Part shown: one piece after another, positions 58,088 to 64,000 of the stretch
Numbering within the stretch: the first letter of the stretch is position 1
Layout: the number at the start of each line of letters is the position of its first letter
DNA from: Marinomonas profundi
GTDB taxonomy: Bacteria > Pseudomonadota > Gammaproteobacteria > Pseudomonadales > Marinomonadaceae
Reading direction: 5' to 3'
Assembly: GCF_020694005.1 (NCBI RefSeq)
Contig: NZ_CP073013.1
Location: 3,110,578-3,174,577 of the forward strand
DNA: 64,000 nucleotides
Made by a program: the position numbers and the translations under genes
The notes under the pieces: model-generated
Databases searched by the model: none
Told to the model about the DNA's origin: nothing
Seen by the model: only the letters and a program-made list of their open reading frames with translations

Positions 58088-60025
58088 ATGCCTTTAATTA
58101 CCTTGCCAGACGGCAGCCAACGTTCTTTTTCAAATCCTGTTACTGTCATGCAAGTGGCTGAAGATATAGGTCCTGGCCTTGCGAAAGCCACGGTGGCGGG
58201 CCGCATCGATGGTCGACTTGTTGATGCTTGCGAACTGATTTCTGATGACGCTAAATTGAGCATCATTACAGGGAAAGACTCTGAAGGTGTGGAAATCATT
58301 CGCCACTCGTTTGCGCATCTTGTTGGTCATGCTGTTAAGCAATTGTATCCAACCGCAGAAATGGCCATCGGGCCGGTTATTGACGAGGGGTTCTATTATG
58401 ATATTGCTTATGAACGCCCATTTACGCCAGACGATTTGGCGGCCATTGAAAAGCGCATCGGTGAACTGGTTAAAATAGATTACGATGTGGTTAAAAAAAT
58501 GACGCCAGTAGCGGATGCTCGCCAGCAGTTTGTTGAGCGTGGCGAACGCTATAAAGTTGCCTTGATTGATGATATGGATGAGTCTGTAACAGAGGTGGGG
58601 TTATATCATCACGAAGAATACATGGATATGTGTCGTGGCCCTCATGTGCCTAATACTCGTGTGTTGCGTCATTTTAAACTGATGAAACTGGCTGGTGCCT
58701 ACTGGCGTGGTGATTCAAATAATGAAATGCTGCAGCGTATTTATGGCACGGCGTGGAATGACAAAAAAGAATTGAAAGCGTATTTGACGCGTATTGAAGA
58801 AGCGGAAAAACGTGACCACAGAAAACTAGGAAAAAAACTTGACCTTTTTCACCTTCAAGAAGAAGCGCCAGGTATGGTGTTTTGGCACCCTAAAGGATGG
58901 CGATTGTATCAAGCGGTTGAGCAGTATATGCGTCAGAAACAGCTTGATAACAACTATCAGGAAGTCAAAACACCACAAATCGTTGATCGTGTGCTGTGGG
59001 AAAAGTCTGGGCACTGGGGTAAGTATCATGAGAACATGTTTACGACCCATTCAGAAAACCGAGATTACGCCGTAAAACCAATGAATTGCCCTTGTCATAT
59101 TCAGGTTTATAATCAAGGCCTGAAGAGCTATCGTGATTTGCCGTTTCGCATGGCGGAATTCGGCTCTTGTCATCGCAACGAGCCTTCTGGTGCTTTGCAT
59201 GGTATTATGCGCGTGCGTAATTTTGTACAAGACGATGGCCACATATTTGTAACTGAGGGGCAAATTCAGCAAGAAGTGTCTGAGTTTATCGCTTTGTTGC
59301 ATGAAGTTTATGCAGACTTTGGCTTCGATAATATTATTTATCGTTTATCTACTCGTCCTGAACAGCGTGTGGGATCTGATGAAGTGTGGGATAAGGCTGA
59401 AAAGTCTTTGTCTGATGCTTTGGATTCGGCTGGTTTGGATTGGGAAGAGTTGCCGGGAGAAGGGGCCTTTTATGGACCTAAAGTTGAGTTTTCTCTGAAA
59501 GACGCCATTGGCCGTGTATGGCAATGTGGTACTATTCAGGTTGATTTCTCGATGCCGACACGTTTGGGTGCACAGTATGTATCGGAAGATGGCTCACGCC
59601 AAACTCCTGTTATGCTGCACCGTGCAATAGTTGGCTCGCTTGAACGTTTTATTGGTATATTGATCGAAGAAACAGAAGGTGCTTTTCCGGTCTGGCTTGC
59701 GCCTGAGCAAGTTGTTATCATGAACATTACAGATCGCCAAGCAGATTATTGTGCTGATTTGGCAAAAACATTGAATTCAAATGGCTTTAGAGCAAAACTT
59801 GACTTGAGAAACGAGAAGATCGGGTTTAAAATCCGCGAGCATACTCTTCAACGAGTGCCGTACATGATCGTCGTTGGTGATAAAGAGGTCGAGCAGCAAC
59901 AGGTTGCCGTTCGTACCCGCACCGGTGAAGATCTTGGAGTGATGAGTATTTCCGAATTTGAAGGTTTGCTTCAAAAAGAAGTTGCTCGCCGTAGCCGTAA
60001 ACAAGAAATGGAGATAGTACTATAA
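58088..60025 (+). CDS. thrS: Threonyl-tRNA synthetase
   Basis: A 645-residue class II synthetase (E. coli 642). The TGS domain is at about 1-62, the editing domain with [16 protein letters not shown] and CRGPHVPNT follows, and the catalytic core has the zinc Cys in [10 protein letters not shown], motif 2 with [11 protein letters not shown] and motif 3 near [12 protein letters not shown]. The anticodon domain ends the protein. AGGGGAA precedes the ATG by six bases. The 250-base leader shows a short GGAG/CTCC hairpin near the start but no convincing tRNA-Thr mimic. Confidence 0.98.
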   Translation: MPLITLPDGSQRSFSNPVTVMQVAEDIGPGLAKATVAGRIDGRLVDACELISDDAKLSIITGKDSEGVEIIRHSFAHLVGHAVKQLYPTAEMAIGPVIDEGFYYDIAYERPFTPDDLAAIEKRIGELVKIDYDVVKKMTPVADARQQFVERGERYKVALIDDMDESVTEVGLYHHEEYMDMCRGPHVPNTRVLRHFKLMKLAGAYWRGDSNNEMLQRIYGTAWNDKKELKAYLTRIEEAEKRDHRKLGKKLDLFHLQEEAPGMVFWHPKGWRLYQAVEQYMRQKQLDNNYQEVKTPQIVDRVLWEKSGHWGKYHENMFTTHSENRDYAVKPMNCPCHIQVYNQGLKSYRDLPFRMAEFGSCHRNEPSGALHGIMRVRNFVQDDGHIFVTEGQIQQEVSEFIALLHEVYADFGFDNIIYRLSTRPEQRVGSDEVWDKAEKSLSDALDSAGLDWEELPGEGAFYGPKVEFSLKDAIGRVWQCGTIQVDFSMPTRLGAQYVSEDGSRQTPVMLHRAIVGSLERFIGILIEETEGAFPVWLAPEQVVIMNITDRQADYCADLAKTLNSNGFRAKLDLRNEKIGFKIREHTLQRVPYMIVVGDKEVEQQQVAVRTRTGEDLGVMSISEFEGLLQKEVARRSRKQEMEIVL

Positions 60026-60033
60026 AAGGTAAT

Positions 60034-60567
60034 ATGAATCGTGGGCGTACCGCTAGTAAGCAGCGTCCTCTAATCAACGAGAACATTCGAGCTACCGAAG
60101 TGCGTTTGATCGCTGCTGATGGTGAACAAGTTGGCGTTGTCTCTCTTGAAGAGGCTCTAAAGGCAGCTCAAGAAGCTACTTTAGACTTAGTGCAAATTGC
60201 TGATTCAGATCCGATTGTTTGCAAAATCATGGACTACGGCAAGCATATCTTTGAGGCCAAAAAAGCGAAAGCGGCTCAAAAGAAAAATGCGAAGCAGATC
60301 CAAGTTAAAGAAATGAAATTCCGTCCAGGGACGGAGGAAGGGGATTATCAGGTAAAACTCCGCAACCTGATACGTTTCCTTGAAGGCGGGGATAAGGCCA
60401 AAGTATCGTTACGATACCGCGGTCGTGAAATGGCCCATCAGGAGCTTGGTATGCAGCTTATGAATCGAGTCGCTCAAGACTTAGAGGATTATGGTGTAGT
60501 AGAGCAAGCTGCGAAAATGGAAGGTCGTCAATTGACTATGGTGCTAGGCCCCAAAAAGAAGAAGTAA
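60034..60567 (+). CDS. infC: Translation initiation factor IF-3
   Basis: A 177-residue factor (counting from the ATG at 60034) that binds the 30S subunit and checks the start codon. [16 protein letters not shown] and [21 protein letters not shown] lie in the N domain; [22 protein letters not shown] and [12 protein letters not shown] in the C domain. Four codons upstream an in-frame ATA (60022-60024) sits eight bases after GGAG, and ATA AAA GGT lines up with the E. coli AUU start (Met-Lys-Gly). IF-3 autoregulates through its rare start codon in E. coli, so the true start could be this AUA, overlapping the thrS stop. For the ATG, AAAGGT is the ribosome site. Confidence 0.95.
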   Translation: MNRGRTASKQRPLINENIRATEVRLIAADGEQVGVVSLEEALKAAQEATLDLVQIADSDPIVCKIMDYGKHIFEAKKAKAAQKKNAKQIQVKEMKFRPGTEEGDYQVKLRNLIRFLEGGDKAKVSLRYRGREMAHQELGMQLMNRVAQDLEDYGVVEQAAKMEGRQLTMVLGPKKKK

Positions 60568-60582
60568 TTTTAAATAACGTAG

Positions 60583-60606
60583 CATTAAGGGCTTCGGCTC
60601 TTAATG
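60583..60606 (+). promoter_or_regulatory. UUCG-capped hairpin between infC and rpmI
   Basis: CATTAAGGGC (60583-60592) and GCTCTTAATG (60597-60606) pair with one G-T around a TTCG tetraloop. No T-run follows, so it is not a terminator. In E. coli this gap belongs to the operator where L20 represses rpmI and rplT, so a role there is possible. Confidence 0.5.
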
Positions 60607-60660
60607 TCTAAATTATTAAGAAATTACACTAACATTAACGAATGCGAGAGTGGTTTTATC

Positions 60661-60855
60661 ATGTCCAAAATTAAGTCACACAGTGGCGCAGCTAAGCGCT
60701 TCAAACGTACCGCGAATGGTTTTAAGCATAAGCAGTCTCATACTAGTCACATTTTGACTAAGAAATCGACTAAGCGTAAGCGTCATCTTCGTTCTATGAA
60801 CCAGATTGCGCAAAGCGACAAAGCGTTAATTGTACGCATGTTGCCATACATCTAA
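60661..60855 (+). CDS. rpmI: 50S ribosomal protein L35
   Basis: A 64-residue, strongly basic protein starting [20 protein letters not shown], with the L35 block [15 protein letters not shown] and the end VRMLPYI. The ATG at 60661 gives the family length; an in-frame ATG at 60604 lies inside the upstream hairpin. rplT follows after 47 bases. Confidence 0.97.
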   Translation: MSKIKSHSGAAKRFKRTANGFKHKQSHTSHILTKKSTKRKRHLRSMNQIAQSDKALIVRMLPYI

Positions 60856-60902
60856 GTCTCGATTTTTTTAGTTCATTAATTTATTAGTATAAGGTTTATA
60901 TT

Positions 60903-61259
60903 ATGCCTCGCGTAAAACGTGGTGTTCAGGCTCGTCGCCGTCACAAGAAGATTTTAAAGCAAGCTAAAGGTTACTACGGTGCACGTAGCCGTGTATTTCG
61001 TGTAGCAAAACAAGCGGTTATCAAAGCTGGTCAGTATCAGTACCGTGACCGTCGTCAGCGTAAACGTCAATTCCGCGCTTTGTGGATTGCTCGTATTAAC
61101 GCTGCTGCACGTATCAATGGTCTATCTTACAGCCGTTTCATCGCTGGCTTGAAACAAGCTGCGATTGAAATCGACCGTAAAGTATTGGCTGATTTAGCTG
61201 TGTATGAGAAAGAAGTTTTTGCTGCAATCGTTGAAAAAGCGAAAGCAAGCTTGGCTTAA
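60903..61259 (+). CDS. rplT: 50S ribosomal protein L20
   Basis: A 118-residue protein starting [20 protein letters not shown], the L20 hallmark, with [20 protein letters not shown] and [20 protein letters not shown]. It is needed for early 50S assembly and in E. coli represses its own operon by binding the mRNA. A strong hairpin terminator follows at 61337. Confidence 0.98.
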   Translation: MPRVKRGVQARRRHKKILKQAKGYYGARSRVFRVAKQAVIKAGQYQYRDRRQRKRQFRALWIARINAAARINGLSYSRFIAGLKQAAIEIDRKVLADLAVYEKEVFAAIVEKAKASLA

Positions 61260-61336
61260 TTTCTGACGTAGCCTTAGGGTGGTTCGATCTTGATGGATTC
61301 TGTCTTAATAGAACGAATGACTCAATGCAGTCTTTG

Positions 61337-61377
61337 ATAGGGGAAGAGCCAATGGTTCTTCCCCTATTTTATTTTTT
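61337..61377 (+). terminator. Hairpin terminator or attenuator between rplT and pheS
   Basis: A 14-base stem (61337-61350 with 61354-61367, one G-T pair) has a 3-base loop and a T-rich tail. It ends 12 bases before the pheS start codon. In E. coli pheST is attenuated through a Phe-rich leader peptide; here the reading frame ending at the hairpin base (61293-61337) has no Phe codon. Confidence 0.85.
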
Positions 61378-61388
61378 GGAGTGTGTAA

Positions 61389-62384
<996 letters not shown>

Positions 62385-62406
62385 CCCGTCGACCTAGGAT
62401 GTTTTT

Positions 62407-64000
62407 ATGAAAATTAGTGAGAATTGGCTAAGAGAGTGGGTCAATCCAGACATCAGTAGCGATGATTTGGTGGCTCAGATAACCCTAGCTGGCCTTGAAG
62501 TAGATGAGGTCTTGCCTGTTGCCTCTGATTTTTCGGGTGTGGTGGTGGGTGACATTATAAGTGCAGAACCTCATCCAAACGCTGACAAGCTGCAGGTTTG
62601 CCAAGTGTCTGATGGTTCTGAGGTTTTTCAAGTGGTCTGTGGTGCGCCCAATGCGCGTCCTGGTATCAAGATTCCTTTTGCTAAAATTGGCGCTGTGTTG
62701 GGTGCGGATTTTAAAATCAAGAAGGCGAAACTGCGTCAGGTCGAATCTTTCGGCATGTTGTGCTCTGCGTCTGAATTGGGTTTGAGTGATGATCACGACG
62801 GTATTATGGAGTTGCCTGTTGTTGCTAAAGCCGGTGAAGACTTTCGGGCTTTTTTAGGGCTTGATGATCAAATCATTGATGTGGATTTAACGCCTAACCG
62901 TAGTGACTGTTTAAGTATTGCTGGCTTGGCGCGTGAAGTTGGCGTTTTAAATAAGACTGACGTGACGCCGGTTAAGGTGACGCCTGCGGATGTTACGATT
63001 GATGACGCTTTTCCTGTTCGCGTTGATGCGAAGCAAGCTTGTCCTCGTTATCTTGGGCGAGTGATTCGTGGTGTCAATATAAAAGCGCAATCTCCCTTGT
63101 GGATGGTTGAGAAGCTTCGTCGCAGTGGCATTCGTTCTATTGATCCAGTTGTCGATATCACCAACTATGTGATGCTTGAGTTGGGTCAGCCAATGCATGC
63201 GTTTGACTTGGCCAACCTATCAGGTTCTGTTGTTGTTCGTATGGCGAATGAGGGTGAAAAAATTGTCTTGTTAGATGGGCAGGAAATTTCACTTCGTGAA
63301 GACACTATGGTCATTGCAGACGAAAAAGCACCACTGGCTATTGCGGGTGTGATGGGCGGTGAAGGGTCTGGTGTTAACGCTGAAACTCAAGATATCTTTC
63401 TTGAAAGTGCATTTTTTGCGCCGCTTGCATTAGCCGGTAAAGCGCGCTCATATGGCTTGCATACCGACTCGTCTCATCGTTTTGAGCGTGGTGTAGATGC
63501 CACGCTACAAGAGCGAGCCATTGAAAGAGCGACCGCGCTGGTTGTAGAAATAGCGGGCGGTCAAGTTGGTCCTATTACGCATGCGGTTAATGAGGCTTCT
63601 TTGCCTGAAGCGGCAGTGGTAACTCTGCGCCGTAAAAAGCTCGATCAGTATTTGGCCATGTCTATCGATAAAGACTTGGTGACGGATATTTTAACGCGTC
63701 TTGGTTTGCAGATGGTTGAAATCACTGACGAGGCTTGGACGACAAAAGCGCCATCGCATCGGTTTGATATTGCGATAGAAGCAGACTTGATTGAAGAAGT
63801 GGCGCGTATCTATGGTTATGACAACCTTCCTTCGTCTATGCCTCAAGCCGCGGTGAATTTCACGCCTTTATCTGAGACAAAAGCCCAGATCCAAGTATTG
63901 CGTTCTATCTTGGTCTCACAGGGGTATCAGGAAGCGGTGACTTACAGCTTTATAGATCCTAACTTGAGTAAACAATTTCTATCGAAAATTGAGCCCATTC
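62407..64000 (+). CDS. pheT: Phenylalanyl-tRNA synthetase beta subunit (cut by window edge)
   Basis: The reading starts at ATG 62407 (MKISENWLREWVNPDISSDD) and stays open to the right edge, giving 531 of about 790-800 residues. The EMAP-like tRNA-binding domain is at about 39-150 (ISAEPHPNADKLQVCQV, ESFGMLCSASELGL), followed by the B3/B4 editing domain with DVDLTPNRSDCLSIAGLAREV and VDITNYVMLELGQPMHAFD, the B5 domain with SIGLxTxxS-like SYGLHTDSSHRFERGVD, and EVARIYGYDNLP. The C-terminal anticodon-binding part lies beyond the edge. Confidence 0.97.
   Translation, partial: MKISENWLREWVNPDISSDDLVAQITLAGLEVDEVLPVASDFSGVVVGDIISAEPHPNADKLQVCQVSDGSEVFQVVCGAPNARPGIKIPFAKIGAVLGADFKIKKAKLRQVESFGMLCSASELGLSDDHDGIMELPVVAKAGEDFRAFLGLDDQIIDVDLTPNRSDCLSIAGLAREVGVLNKTDVTPVKVTPADVTIDDAFPVRVDAKQACPRYLGRVIRGVNIKAQSPLWMVEKLRRSGIRSIDPVVDITNYVMLELGQPMHAFDLANLSGSVVVRMANEGEKIVLLDGQEISLREDTMVIADEKAPLAIAGVMGGEGSGVNAETQDIFLESAFFAPLALAGKARSYGLHTDSSHRFERGVDATLQERAIERATALVVEIAGGQVGPITHAVNEASLPEAAVVTLRRKKLDQYLAMSIDKDLVTDILTRLGLQMVEITDEAWTTKAPSHRFDIAIEADLIEEVARIYGYDNLPSSMPQAAVNFTPLSETKAQIQVLRSILVSQGYQEAVTYSFIDPNLSKQFLSKIEPI

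Noticed and set aside
61293-61337. pheL-like leader peptide gene
   Set aside because: The frame has no phenylalanine codon and only a loose ribosome site, so it cannot act like the E. coli leader.

Overview
This 64 kb window is chromosomal core genome of a gammaproteobacterium. Gene orders, protein features and moderate G+C by eye fit the Oceanospirillales, most like Marinomonas; the genus is an inference from memory of gene orders and could not be tested by search. Blocks conserved in Pseudomonas and relatives recur here: queA-tgt-yajC-secD-secF, psd/HDOD/motA-motB/rsgA/orn, tsaE-amiB-mutL-miaA-hfq-hflX-hflK-hflC-yjeT-hisZ-purA, rnpB next to mraZ and the division/cell-wall cluster, and thrS-infC-rpmI-rplT-pheS-pheT. 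MurE carries the DNPR motif of meso-diaminopimelate-adding enzymes, and LpxC shows lipid A synthesis, so the cell envelope is Gram-negative.

Layout. 1-2300: the 5' part of aspA (minus), an unassigned helix-turn-helix regulator, a DUF2986 protein and a tRNA-Leu(CAA) with its own promoter and terminator. 2300-7900: queuosine synthesis (queA, tgt) followed by the Sec accessory membrane proteins (yajC, secD, secF). 7960-16000: a serine hydrolase, psd, an HDOD protein, the flagellar stator motAB, rsgA, orn and a TauE/SafE permease. 16000-27600: the tsaE-to-purA block. 27700-29800: a Cpx-like two-component system. 29800-30400: RNase P RNA. 30400-48200: the division and cell wall cluster from mraZ to lpxC, 16 genes on one strand with many start/stop overlaps. 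48200-52700: secA, argJ and a MutT-type Nudix enzyme. 52700-57900: an accessory-like stretch holding a double-receiver protein with one dead receiver, a parvulin, a DUF442 protein, an XRE-cupin regulator, a class II DAHP synthase, a degenerate GIY-YIG protein and an O-methyltransferase. 58000-64000: thrS, infC, rpmI, rplT, pheS and the first part of pheT, which runs off the edge.

I see no insertion sequence, prophage, integrase, CRISPR array, toxin-antitoxin pair or obvious defence island, and no frameshifted gene. No intergenic stretch over 300 bases lacks a gene or RNA. I do not find a convincing new multi-gene system. The better leads are small: a possible AUA start codon for infC, a pseudo-receiver/receiver tandem protein, a GIY-YIG protein that has lost the GIY motif, an FtsQ with almost no cytoplasmic tail, a phased three-box MraZ operator, and several short tandem duplications in leaders, one of which doubles a Shine-Dalgarno sequence.
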